From: Desulfovibrio legallii | GTDB lineage: Bacteria > Desulfobacterota > Desulfovibrionia > Desulfovibrionales > Desulfovibrionaceae | NCBI RefSeq assembly: GCF_900102485.1 | Contig: NZ_FNBX01000020.1 | Location: 1 to 46,917 of the forward strand | Direction of reading: 5' to 3' | Length of the DNA: 46,917 nucleotides | Part shown: in pieces, positions 1 through 7,767 of the stretch | Position numbering within the stretch: the first letter of the stretch is position 1 | How the letters are laid out: the number at the start of each line of letters is the position of its first letter | Translations under genes and position numbers: made by a program | Notes under the pieces: generated by a model | Seen by the model: the letters and a program-made list of their open reading frames with translations, nothing else | What the model was told of the DNA's origin: nothing | Database searches by the model: none

Positions 1-49
1 CGGCAACGGCTAAGGCAACGTCATGTGGGAAAGTAGGCCGTCGCCAAAG
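1..49 (+). rRNA. rrf: 5S ribosomal RNA, 3' end (partial)
   Basis: The first ~49 bases match the 3' third of a bacterial 5S rRNA: the GTGGGAAAGTAGG segment followed by a GTCGCC terminal stem arm. The 5' part lies outside the window, so the pairing of the two ends could not be checked. A strong intrinsic terminator follows directly, as expected at the end of an rRNA operon. The exact 3' end is approximate. Confidence 0.8.
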
Positions 50-57
50 ATTGCTCC

Positions 58-94
58 CAAAGCCCCTCGCTGCTCCGCGCGCGAGGGGCTTTTT
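58..94 (+). terminator. Intrinsic terminator of the rRNA operon
   Basis: A perfect 10-bp inverted repeat (AGCCCCTCGC and GCGAGGGGCT, 61-70 and 81-90) with a 10-base loop runs straight into a T tract. It lies about 10 bases after the end of the 5S rRNA. Confidence 0.92.
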
Positions 95-146
95 GTGTTT
101 GCGCGCCGGGCGTCGCTCCGGCCCTGCTGTCCTTATCCGTAAGCCG

Positions 147-848
147 CTAAAATTTTCCGCCCTGACAGATCTGCCTTTCGCCGAACAAAGGCAGATCCCC
201 GGCGGCAAAGGCCCGCAGGCAGTCGCCCACGCTGGGCAGGCCCGCGTGGTGGTATACGGCCATGCCCGCGGCCTGCAGCTCGCGCAGGGGGCGCAGGCCA
301 AGGCCGCCGGCCAGCACTGCCTCCACGCCCATATCCTGCAGGGCCCGCACCACAGCGCCGCAGTCGCCCTGTTCGTGGGTCAGGCCCGCGCGCACCCGCA
401 CCGCACCCACAATGCCGTCGTGCACCTGGGCCAGGGTGAATGTGGTGCAGCGGCCGAAGTGCGGCTCAGGCGCGGCGGCGAGCCCGCCGGGCGGTTGCGA
501 AGGCACGGCGGCCAGCAGTCCTTCTGCCGGCGGCGCGGGGTCATCCGCCTCCTCGCCGCCCACAGCGCAGACGCCGCCTTCAATGCGCAGGGCCTGGCCG
601 TGGACCAGAGCCCCGGCCACGCATTGCCGCGCCCGTCGGAGCAGGCGGCCGAACGTGTGGCGCGAAACGCCCATCTGTGCGGCGGCGGCGTCCATGTTCA
701 GCCCTTCCTGATCGGCCAGGCGCAGGGCCTCCAGGCCATCCAGGGTGAGTACGGCTTCTTCCAGCTCGCTCATGGGCACGCCGCGAGGCTTGAAGTAGCG
801 GGCTTTGGGCAGGCCGCTCACGCGGCGGCAGTGGCAGGGACGGGCCAT
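147..848 (-). CDS. DUF134 DNA-binding domain fused to NifX/NifB-type cofactor-binding domain
   Basis: This 233-residue protein has two recognisable parts. Residues 1 to ~75 are a DUF134 (UPF0251) domain: MARPCHCRRV opening, PKARYFKPRGVP and a helix-turn-helix stretch AAQMGVSRHTFGRLL. Residues ~130-230 resemble the dinitrogenase iron-molybdenum cofactor fold of NifX/NifB C-terminal domains (GDCGAVVRALQDMGVEAVLAGGLG). A Pro/Ala-rich linker joins them. I chose the ATG at 848 because the longer frame begins with TTG two codons upstream. Such proteins are common near Fe-S or metal-cofactor genes in anaerobes; the ligand is not known. It stands alone, convergent with the rRNA operon. The domain assignment is firm; the function is open. 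Confidence 0.85.
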   Translation of the reverse strand: MARPCHCRRVSGLPKARYFKPRGVPMSELEEAVLTLDGLEALRLADQEGLNMDAAAAQMGVSRHTFGRLLRRARQCVAGALVHGQALRIEGGVCAVGGEEADDPAPPAEGLLAAVPSQPPGGLAAAPEPHFGRCTTFTLAQVHDGIVGAVRVRAGLTHEQGDCGAVVRALQDMGVEAVLAGGLGLRPLRELQAAGMAVYHHAGLPSVGDCLRAFAAGDLPLFGERQICQGGKF

Positions 849-1087
849 AGGCAATCCAAACTACGTTGTGTTTTTACAGCAGGCTTACGTCAGGCGCGGG
901 CATGTGGTACGGGCGGGCCGTGGCGTGTGCGCCGTACGGCGTCTCCATCCTCGCGCGTCGTAATGCCTCCGTGCAGCAGCCGCGTCCGGGATTGCACCAG
1001 GCGGGCCGGGGCCTCACGTCGCTGTCCGGGTTGTACGCGCCGAAGCGCGCGTTTTGCCAGCCCTTGAGCGCAGACGTTTTCAAAAGC
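849..1087. other. Intergenic stretch upstream of the DUF134 gene
   Basis: GC-rich spacer between the DUF134 gene start and the repeat element at 1088. The open frames crossing it have no start signal or recognisable protein content. I see no RNA gene. It presumably holds the DUF134 promoter, but no convincing -35/-10 pair is visible. Confidence 0.5.
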
Positions 1088-1237
1088 AAAATACTCTACG
1101 CAGAGTAACCTTGAGAATGTGCAGCCTCAAAGTGTAAGGCTGCTCCTTCCGGCGCTTAACGCGCAAGTAAATCGCGCTTCCGCCTACACGGCGGGCGCCT
1201 GCGCGCAGCCGCCACGGAATTTCAAAGTTGCAATGTC
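1088..1237 (-). repeat. Dispersed ~150-bp intergenic element, copy A
   Basis: Read on the minus strand, this segment starts directly after the histone-deacetylase stop codon and aligns by eye with 9743-9890 on the plus strand. Shared blocks include CAACTTTGAAAT, GGCTGCGCG, CGCCCGC, AGGCG, AAGCGC, GTTAAGCGC and a TTGAG...TTCTNAA segment near the far end. The first ~30 bases form an imperfect palindrome (1208-1240). Both copies sit just 3' of a gene and have the same orientation relative to it. Confidence 0.6.
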
Positions 1238-2605
1238 CTAGCCGGCGTATTCCGTCGCACCGGCGGCGCTGTCGCCTTCCAGCAGCAGCACATGGGCGTA
1301 GCGGCCGCTTTTGCGGGCCTTTGCCGCCAGTTCCCGGCCCAGGGCGCGGCAACGGGGGCAGGCGTGGCGCGGGGCGAGCAGGCAGAAGGAACGGGGCACC
1401 CGCTCCGAGCTGGTCTCCCACCGCCCCAGGCCGGAGCAGTCCGGGCAGAGCCGCCAGCCTTCCTGCTGCTGCTCGCGCAGCATGTCCGTATCGTAAAAAA
1501 TGTGCTTGGCGCGCACCCACCACCCGTCTTCGGCGCGGCCTTCGGTGGGTTCGGCGGGGGGGCGGAAGTAGACCTGCCGCACCTGCTCGCAGAGCCGGGC
1601 GATGTATTCGCCCACCTCCGGGCGCTGGCGGGTGGCCTGGGGCGTCCAGCCCGGTTCGCGGATGTCCGTGGCGGGCAGCCCGGCCAGGGCCAGGCAGATG
1701 CCCAGATTCACATAGGGCAGGGCCCCGCGGATGGCATAGCCCCCTTCCAGTACGGCGATGTGCGGCTTGAGGGCCGCATTGAGGGCCGCATAGCCTTGGG
1801 CCGAAAGTTTCATGTTGGCCAGGGGGTCGGTAAAGTGGTTGTCCTGCCCGGCGGAATTGATGATCAGGTCAGGCCTGAAGTCCTCCAGCATGGGCAGCAC
1901 GGCGTGGGTGATGGCGTAGAGGTAGCCTTCGTCCGAGGTTTCCGGCGGCAGGGGGATATTGATGGTGCGGCCCAGCGCGCCGGGGCCGCCGCATTCGCGC
2001 GGGAAGCCCGTGCCGGGGTAAAGGGTGCGGCCGTCCTGATGCAGGGAGATGAACAGGGTGTGCGGGTCGTTCCAGAAAATGTCCTGGGAGCCGTCGCCGT
2101 GGTGCACGTCCGTATCCACAATGGCGATGCGCAGGGGGCGGCCGTCGGGCCGGGGGTAGTGGTCGCGGATGTACGCCACCATGACGGCTTCGTTGTTGAT
2201 GTTGCAGAAGCCGCGGTTGCCGTGCACCACGCGCATGGCGTGGTGCCCTGGGGGCCGCACCAGGGCGAAGGCGCGGTTTTCGCGGCCTTCCAGCACCAGG
2301 CGCGCGGCCCGGATGGCCCCGCCGGCCGAGGCCAGGTGCGAATCGGTGCTCACCGCGCCCACCGTGGGCAGGCAGAAATGCACGCGGGCGAGCTGCTCCC
2401 ACGTGGCGAAGTCCGGCCGGTATTCAGTGATGCCGGGGATGTCGAAGAGGCCCTCTTCCAGCAGCTGGTCGCGGGTATAGAGCAGGCGCTCTTCCCGCTC
2501 AGGATGCGTGGGCGCGATGGCCCAGTCAAAGGCGGGAAAAAACACCACCCCCAGCCGTTGCGCGGCCTTGAGGGGCGCGAACGTCTGCAGCGCGGATTCA
2601 GTCAT
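1238..2605 (-). CDS. Histone deacetylase-family (AcuC/HDAC-like) metal-dependent deacetylase
   Basis: This 455-residue protein carries the arginase/deacetylase fold of the HDAC superfamily: RPPGHHA, NNEAVMVAYI, the zinc-site DTDVHHGDGSQ, SAGQDNHFTDPL and the GGY loop. Known family members remove acyl or acetyl groups from lysine, polyamines or small molecules; the substrate here cannot be read. After the catalytic domain (to about residue 350) comes a C-terminal extension with two CxxC pairs (CPDC and CPRC), which may bind zinc. The ATG at 2605 overlaps the end of the upstream small gene, indicating translational coupling; the longer open frame upstream reads as another gene's shadow. A repeat element begins right after the stop. 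Confidence 0.88.
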   Translation of the reverse strand: MTESALQTFAPLKAAQRLGVVFFPAFDWAIAPTHPEREERLLYTRDQLLEEGLFDIPGITEYRPDFATWEQLARVHFCLPTVGAVSTDSHLASAGGAIRAARLVLEGRENRAFALVRPPGHHAMRVVHGNRGFCNINNEAVMVAYIRDHYPRPDGRPLRIAIVDTDVHHGDGSQDIFWNDPHTLFISLHQDGRTLYPGTGFPRECGGPGALGRTINIPLPPETSDEGYLYAITHAVLPMLEDFRPDLIINSAGQDNHFTDPLANMKLSAQGYAALNAALKPHIAVLEGGYAIRGALPYVNLGICLALAGLPATDIREPGWTPQATRQRPEVGEYIARLCEQVRQVYFRPPAEPTEGRAEDGWWVRAKHIFYDTDMLREQQQEGWRLCPDCSGLGRWETSSERVPRSFCLLAPRHACPRCRALGRELAAKARKSGRYAHVLLLEGDSAAGATEYAG

Positions 2606-2933
2606 CGTTGTCCAGATCCTCAAAAATGTCGGCCCCATAGCGGGCGTAGGCCGTGAGGCGCCCCATGCGCGCCAGGCCGAGCCCGTAGGCCAGGTTGCTC
2701 TCCGCCAAGGCGGCAAAGAGCCGTCCTTCCCCGTCGTGCAGCACAAACAGCCCGCCCGGCCCGTCGGCCCTGCGGTAGGCCGCGCAGTGCAAAAGCTCCG
2801 GGTCGCCCAGCCGGGCGGCCAGGGTATAGCCTGCGGGCGGCGCGCCGTGTTCCGGCAGGGCCGGGCCGCCTTCGGGCAGGGGCGCAAAGCGCAGGCCCGC
2901 GCCCTCCGGTTCCAGTACATAATATTCGTTCAT
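2598..2933 (-). CDS. Conserved-looking hypothetical protein, 111 aa
   Basis: I do not recognise this protein. It starts MNEYYVLEPEGAG and ends in an acidic tail EDLDNDD. There is no signal peptide, membrane segment or cysteine motif. It looks like a small soluble alpha/beta protein with a central GGLFVLHDGEGRLFAAL stretch. Its last codons overlap the ATG of the deacetylase gene (8 bases), and tmk lies 58 bases upstream on the same strand. It therefore probably belongs to the same transcript and is coupled to the deacetylase. No strong ribosome site is visible before the ATG. Confidence 0.7.
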   Translation of the reverse strand: MNEYYVLEPEGAGLRFAPLPEGGPALPEHGAPPAGYTLAARLGDPELLHCAAYRRADGPGGLFVLHDGEGRLFAALAESNLAYGLGLARMGRLTAYARYGADIFEDLDNDD

Positions 2934-2991
2934 GCCGCACCGCCGAGGAAAGAATGTTTGTTGTGCTGGCCGCTTGGAAGCGCGCCGCGCG

Positions 2992-3645
2992 CTACTCCAG
3001 CCCTTTGCCGCGCCGGCTCAGATGCGCCTCCAGGGCCGAACGGCATTGCAGGGCCACATCTTCGGGCGGTTGGGCCGCGTCGATGATGGCAAAGCGTTCC
3101 GGCTCCTCTTCGGCCAGGGCGCGGTAGCCCCGGCGCACGCGCTCGTGAAAGTCCAGGCTCTCGTTGTCAAAGCGCCCTTCAGAGACCAGCAGCCCTTTGT
3201 TCCGGTTGCGTTCCCCGGCGCGGCCCAGGCCGCAACGCACGGGCAGATCCAGAAGCAGGGTCAGGTCCGGCGCAAGCCCGCCCGTGGCCGCATCGTTGAG
3301 GCGGCGCAGATATTCCGTATCCAGGCCGCGGCCATAGCCCTGGTAGGCCAGGGTGGAATCGGTGTAGCGGTCGCAGAGCACGATCTGCCCGGCCTCCAGG
3401 GCCGGACGCACCACTTCGGCCACATGCTGGGCCCGGTCGGCCAGAAACAGGAACAGCTCCGCCCGGCTGGAAAGCCCGCGGATACGGGCGTCCAGCAGCA
3501 GGGATCGCAGACTCCGGCCCAGGGCGCAGCCCCCCGGCTCACGGGTCAGCACAGGGTCCAGCCCGTGCGCCGTGAGGTAGGCGGCCAGCGTTTCCATGAC
3601 CGTGGATTTCCCGGCGCCCTCTATGCCTTCAAAAGAGACAAACAT
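2992..3645 (-). CDS. tmk: Thymidylate kinase
   Basis: Phosphorylates dTMP to dTDP with ATP. The 217-residue length is usual for the family. Visible motifs are the P-loop GIEGAGKST at residues ~6-14, the DRY motif in DRYTDSTLAYQGYGRGL, and a LID region near RAGERNRNK. I chose the ATG at 3645 because MFVSFEGIEGAGKST is the normal family N-terminus and GGTGGTGAAAG lies just upstream; the open frame extends further only by chance. The start overlaps the end of the YhaM-like gene by 25 bases, so the two are probably translated from one message. Confidence 0.95.
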   Translation of the reverse strand: MFVSFEGIEGAGKSTVMETLAAYLTAHGLDPVLTREPGGCALGRSLRSLLLDARIRGLSSRAELFLFLADRAQHVAEVVRPALEAGQIVLCDRYTDSTLAYQGYGRGLDTEYLRRLNDAATGGLAPDLTLLLDLPVRCGLGRAGERNRNKGLLVSEGRFDNESLDFHERVRRGYRALAEEEPERFAIIDAAQPPEDVALQCRSALEAHLSRRGKGLE

Positions 3646-4670
3646 TCTTCTTTCACCACCTTTGGTGGGGCCGATTTTTGGGGCGCGGGCTTTTTGGCGG
3701 CAGCCTGGGGCGTGCGCGCGGCCCGGTAGAGGGGGCGGCTCAGCGTGGCCTGCCAGGGGGTCCAGTCCTGCCCGTTGTCGCTCAGTTGGGCGAACAGGCC
3801 CCGGCATTGGGCCATTTTGGCGTCCAGATTATCCGCATAGTGCAGGGCCAGGGCTTCGGGCGTCTGCGGCAGGCGCACCGCGCCGAAGGCCAGCTCGCCG
3901 TGGTGGCTGAGCACCAGGTGCTTGAGGTGCTCCTGCAGGCCCGCGTCCAGGCCGGATCTGGCCAGCAGGGGGGCGAGCATCTCCAGCCCCAGCATAAGGT
4001 GCCCCAGAAGGCGGCCTTCGGTGGTGTAGTCATTGGCCACGCCGCCGGAAAATTCACGGATTTTGCCCACATCGTGAAACAGGGCCCCGGCCAGCAGGGT
4101 CTGGCGGTCCAGCTCCGGATATTGGTCGGCAATGCGGCGGCAGAGGGTGAACACGCCCAGGGTGTGCTCCAGCAGGCCGCCCACATAAGCGTGGTGCACG
4201 CTTTTGGCCGCCGGGCAGACGCGGAAGCGGGCGCGCAGGTCCTGGTGGTTGAGAAAGCCCAGGGCCAGCTTGCGCCAGGGGGGATAGACGAATTCCGCCT
4301 TGCACAGGTTGGTGAGCTGCTCCAGCATGTCATCCAAGGGATAGGGGCTGGCGGGCAGCAGGGCCGCCTGGTCCACGGCGGCGCATTCTTCGGGCGAGAG
4401 CAGACGCAGCTGCTCTATGGAAAGCTGCACTTGGTCGCGGTAAAGGCCGGCGCGGCCCTCGGCCCAGACCAGCGCGCCCACGGGGATGGCCTCGAAGGCC
4501 GCGCTGAGGGGATGCCAGATTTTGGCCTCCAGCGCGCCGCTGGCGTCGGCCAGGGTCAGCCGCCAGTAGGGGCCGTTGCGGGATTGCCCCTGCACGGCCT
4601 GACTCACGGCAAACAGCCCCCGCGCCTCGCCGGGGGGGGTAATGTCTTTGACGTAGCAGCCTTTTTCCAT
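3621..4670 (-). CDS. YhaM-like 3'-5' exoribonuclease (OB fold plus HD domain)
   Basis: This 349-residue protein has an N-terminal OB-fold nucleic-acid-binding domain (about 12-105, with GPYWRLTLADASGALEAKIW) and an HD phosphohydrolase domain (about 155-300). HD metal ligands are visible in HHAYVGGLLEHT, LFHDVGK and LSHHGELAFG. This is the architecture of B. subtilis YhaM and CBF1-like nucleases, which trim single-stranded nucleic acid 3'-5'. The C-terminal ~35 residues are a Lys/Pro/Ala-rich tail. The gene is divergent from surE, with an 80-base shared upstream region, and overlaps tmk downstream. Confidence 0.88.
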   Translation of the reverse strand: MEKGCYVKDITPPGEARGLFAVSQAVQGQSRNGPYWRLTLADASGALEAKIWHPLSAAFEAIPVGALVWAEGRAGLYRDQVQLSIEQLRLLSPEECAAVDQAALLPASPYPLDDMLEQLTNLCKAEFVYPPWRKLALGFLNHQDLRARFRVCPAAKSVHHAYVGGLLEHTLGVFTLCRRIADQYPELDRQTLLAGALFHDVGKIREFSGGVANDYTTEGRLLGHLMLGLEMLAPLLARSGLDAGLQEHLKHLVLSHHGELAFGAVRLPQTPEALALHYADNLDAKMAQCRGLFAQLSDNGQDWTPWQATLSRPLYRAARTPQAAAKKPAPQKSAPPKVVKEECLSLLKA

Positions 4671-4750
4671 ATATCGTCCCTAGGCGCGCGGGCCGGTTGC
4701 CGGCACACACGCCCCTGTCCTGAATTTCCCTTGTTTGCGAGGTATTGTCA

Positions 4751-5518
4751 ATGAAGGTTCTGCTCACCAACGACGACGGCATCCGCGCGCCCGGCCTGCG
4801 CGCCCTGTACGCGGCCCTGCGCGAGGCCGGCCATACGGTGTGGGTGGTGGCGCCCATGCGCCAGCAGTCGGGCGTAGGGCATTCGCTTACCGTGTTTGAG
4901 CCCGTGCGCTCCATGGACATTGTGGAGCCGGAGTTCAGGGGCACGGGCATTTTCGGCACGCCCACGGACTGCGTGAAGCTGGCCCTGGGCCGTTTGCTGC
5001 CGGAGCGGCCGGATATGGTCATCTCCGGCATCAACGCCGGGCCCAACGTGGGGCCGGACATCCTCTATTCCGGCACTGTGGGCGCAGCCACCGAGGCCGC
5101 CCATGAAGACCTGCCCAGCATGGCCGTTTCCCACGACACCAACGGCGGGCCGGAGACGGACCCCCTGCCCCAGGCCCGACACGCCGTGGCCCTGGCCGAG
5201 CGCGTGGACTGGCCCCGCCTGGGCCGCCGCCGGGTGCTCAACGTCAACTATCCGGCCCGTCCGCTGGACAAGGCCCTGGGGCTGCGCGTCTGCGTGCAGA
5301 CCAGCGCCGTGTGGAAGAATACCTACCTGGAGCGCAAAGACCCGCGCGGCGCGCCCTACTGGTGGCTGGAGGGCGAGATCCCGCCCGAAACCATTGAGCC
5401 CCAGTCGGACAAAGACCTGCTCAGCCAGGGCTACATCACCCTGACCCCGCTCTGCTTTGAATTTACGGACCGCCACGGCCTGGCGGCCCTGGAGGGCATG
5501 GAGCTGGGCGGGAAGTAG
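4751..5518 (+). CDS. surE: 5'-nucleotidase SurE
   Basis: Metal-dependent 5'(3')-nucleotidase that hydrolyses nucleoside monophosphates and short polyphosphate. The 255-residue protein starts MKVLLTNDDG, whose two Asp residues are metal ligands. It also has QQSGVGHSLT (Ser ligand) and SGINAGPNVG (Asn ligand). I chose the ATG at 4751 rather than a TTG two codons earlier; GAGG lies 8 bases upstream. Length and motif order are normal. It is the first gene of the plus-strand run and diverges from the YhaM-like gene. Confidence 0.95.
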   Translation: MKVLLTNDDGIRAPGLRALYAALREAGHTVWVVAPMRQQSGVGHSLTVFEPVRSMDIVEPEFRGTGIFGTPTDCVKLALGRLLPERPDMVISGINAGPNVGPDILYSGTVGAATEAAHEDLPSMAVSHDTNGGPETDPLPQARHAVALAERVDWPRLGRRRVLNVNYPARPLDKALGLRVCVQTSAVWKNTYLERKDPRGAPYWWLEGEIPPETIEPQSDKDLLSQGYITLTPLCFEFTDRHGLAALEGMELGGK

Positions 5519-5732
5519 GCCGCCGTGCGGCTGGGGGCGCGCCATGACGCGCAAGCTGTCCGGGCCGGAAACGGCCACGGCGTCTTTGCCCCCTGCCGCG
5601 CCCGCCGTTTCTGCGCCCTGCGGGCGCGGCCCATTCCCCTTTGCGCGGATTTGGTGTATGCAGGGTCTTGCCCTGCGCGGGCCGCGGCGGTATCTTCACC
5701 GCCCCGTACTGTTTGTCATACCGGAGGAAGCC

Positions 5733-6659
5733 ATGCCCCTTACCAGTCCCAAACAGATGTTTGCTGCGGCCTATGCCGGCGGCTACGCCATCGGCGCGTT
5801 CAACGTCAATAACATGGAAATCATCCAGGGCATCATGGGTGCGGCCGCGGCGGAGAAATCGCCCGTCATTCTTCAGGTTTCCGCCGGCGCGCGGCAGTAC
5901 GCGGGCCAGGGCTACATCATGAAGCTGGTGGAGGCCGCCCTGCAGGACGACCCCTCCATCCCCGTGGTGGTCCACCTGGACCACGGCCCCAGCTTTGAAA
6001 TGTGCCGGGACTGCATCGACGGCGGCTTTACCTCCGTCATGATCGACGGCTCCCATTTGCCTTACGAGGAGAACATCGCCCTCACCAAACAGGTGGCGGA
6101 CTACGCCCACCCGCGCGGCGTATGGGTGGAGGCCGAGCTGGGCAAGCTGGCGGGCATTGAAGAGCATGTGGCCTCGGCCGAACATGTTTATACCGACCCG
6201 GACCAGGCCGTGGACTTTGTGCGGCGCACGGGCTGCGACTCCCTGGCCGTGGCCATCGGCACCAGCCACGGGGCCTACAAATTTAAGGGCGAAGCCAGGC
6301 TGGATTTTGACCGCCTGGAAACCATCAGCCAGAAGCTGCCCGGCTACCCCCTGGTGCTGCACGGGGCCTCCAGCGTGCCGCAGGAATTCGTGGCCCTTTG
6401 CAACAAGTACGGCGGTCAGGTGGGCGGCGCCAAGGGCGTGCCCGAAGACATGCTGCGCAAGGCCGCGGGCATGGGCGTGTGCAAGATCAACGTGGATACG
6501 GACATCCGCCTGGCTCTCACCGCCTCCATCCGTCAATTCCTTGCGGAACATCCGGAACAGTTCGACCCCAGGGCCTACCTCAAGCCGGCGCGCCAGGCCG
6601 TGCAGGACATGGTGGCCCATAAAATCCGCAACGTCATGGGCTCGTCCGGCAAGGCCTAG
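5733..6659 (+). CDS. fba: Class II fructose-1,6-bisphosphate aldolase
   Basis: Zinc-dependent aldolase that interconverts fructose-1,6-bisphosphate with DHAP and glyceraldehyde-3-phosphate. The 308-residue protein shows GAFNVNNME near the N-terminus, the zinc/catalytic VHLDHGPSFE, DGSHLPYEEN, a glutamate-rich VEAELGKLAG, AIGTSHGAYK and the phosphate-binding HGASS and NVDTD segments. I chose the ATG at 5733 because CCGGAGGAAGCC precedes it and MPLTSPKQMF is the natural N-terminus; the open frame continues upstream without meaning. gap follows 81 bases downstream, so the two glycolytic/gluconeogenic steps are adjacent and probably co-regulated. Confidence 0.95.
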   Translation: MPLTSPKQMFAAAYAGGYAIGAFNVNNMEIIQGIMGAAAAEKSPVILQVSAGARQYAGQGYIMKLVEAALQDDPSIPVVVHLDHGPSFEMCRDCIDGGFTSVMIDGSHLPYEENIALTKQVADYAHPRGVWVEAELGKLAGIEEHVASAEHVYTDPDQAVDFVRRTGCDSLAVAIGTSHGAYKFKGEARLDFDRLETISQKLPGYPLVLHGASSVPQEFVALCNKYGGQVGGAKGVPEDMLRKAAGMGVCKINVDTDIRLALTASIRQFLAEHPEQFDPRAYLKPARQAVQDMVAHKIRNVMGSSGKA

Positions 6660-6740
6660 GCCGCAGGGGCGCTTGCCCCCGCCCCCGGTCTTTACGGAGA
6701 GCCCGTTAAGCAACCCCTTCACGCATTAAGGAGCGCCTCC

Positions 6741-7742
6741 ATGCCCGTCAAACTGGGACTGAACGGCTTCGGCCGCATCGGCCGGTATCTGCTGCGGCTC
6801 ATGGCCGACGAACAGGACATGACCATCGCCGCCATTAACGCCCGCGCGGACAATGCGGCCCTGGCCTATCTTTTTAAGTACGATTCCACCTATGGCACGT
6901 TTGCGGGCAGCGTGGAGCACGATGCGGACGGCATCATCGTCAACGGCCGCCACATTGCCGTCACCCGCTGCAAGGCGGGCGAATGGGAATGGGATCGCCT
7001 GGGCGTGACCCTGGCCGTGGAGACCACGGGAACCATCAAAGACCGCGAAGGGCTGAGCAAACACCTGGACTGCGGGGCCAAAAAAGTGGTCATCTCCGCG
7101 CCGGGCAAGGACGTGGACGCCATGATCGTCATGGGCGTGAACCATGAGGTCTATGACGGCGGCAAACACAGCGTCGTTTCCGCCGCTTCCTGCACCACCA
7201 ACTGTCTGGCCCCGGCGGCCAAGGTGCTGCACGATCTCTGCGGCATCCGCCACGGGCTCATGACCACCATCCACTCCTACACCATGAGCCAGCGCATCCT
7301 GGACGGCTCCCACAAGGACTGGCGGCGCGGCCGCGCCGCGGCCGTTTCCATGGTGCCTTCCAGCACGGGGGCGGCCAAGGCCGTGGGCCAGGTGCTGCCG
7401 GAGCTGGCGGGCAAGCTCAACGGCATGTCCGTGCGCGTGCCCACCTTTGACTGCTCCCTGGTGGATCTGACCTGCGAGGTGGAGCGCCCCTGCGACGCCG
7501 CCGCCGTCAACGCCGCCTTCAAGGCCGCCAGCGCCGGTCCTCTGGGCGCGCATTTCGGGTATTCCGAAGAGCCCCTGGTTTCCATCGACTACAAGGGCAG
7601 CACCTGTGGCGGCGTGCTGGACGCCCTTTCCACCCAGGTGCTGGATCAGACCATGGTCAAGCTGCTGCTCTGGTACGACAACGAGGCCGGCTTCACCAAC
7701 CAGCTGCTGCGCCTGCTGCGCATGGTGGCCAAGGACTGCTGA
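6741..7742 (+). CDS. gap: Type I glyceraldehyde-3-phosphate dehydrogenase
   Basis: Oxidises glyceraldehyde-3-phosphate to 1,3-bisphosphoglycerate using NAD(P). The 333-residue protein has the Rossmann GLNGFGRIGR, the active-site SAASCTTNCLAP cysteine, HSYT, and the C-terminal WYDNEAGFTNQ. At the end of beta-2 it reads AINARADNAA. The Asp that many NAD-specific enzymes carry there (as in NDLTD) is not present, so cofactor preference should not be assumed. AAGGAG lies nine bases before the ATG. It sits between fba and nspC; nspC begins 25 bases after its stop, so the three genes may form an operon. Confidence 0.95.
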   Translation: MPVKLGLNGFGRIGRYLLRLMADEQDMTIAAINARADNAALAYLFKYDSTYGTFAGSVEHDADGIIVNGRHIAVTRCKAGEWEWDRLGVTLAVETTGTIKDREGLSKHLDCGAKKVVISAPGKDVDAMIVMGVNHEVYDGGKHSVVSAASCTTNCLAPAAKVLHDLCGIRHGLMTTIHSYTMSQRILDGSHKDWRRGRAAAVSMVPSSTGAAKAVGQVLPELAGKLNGMSVRVPTFDCSLVDLTCEVERPCDAAAVNAAFKAASAGPLGAHFGYSEEPLVSIDYKGSTCGGVLDALSTQVLDQTMVKLLLWYDNEAGFTNQLLRLLRMVAKDC

Positions 7743-7767
7743 GTGCCCCAAAGCCAGAAGGAAGCCC

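Noticed and set aside
866..1108. Open frames in the gap between the DUF134 gene and repeat copy A
   Set aside because: Low-complexity translations on both strands with no start signal; they cross into the repeat element.
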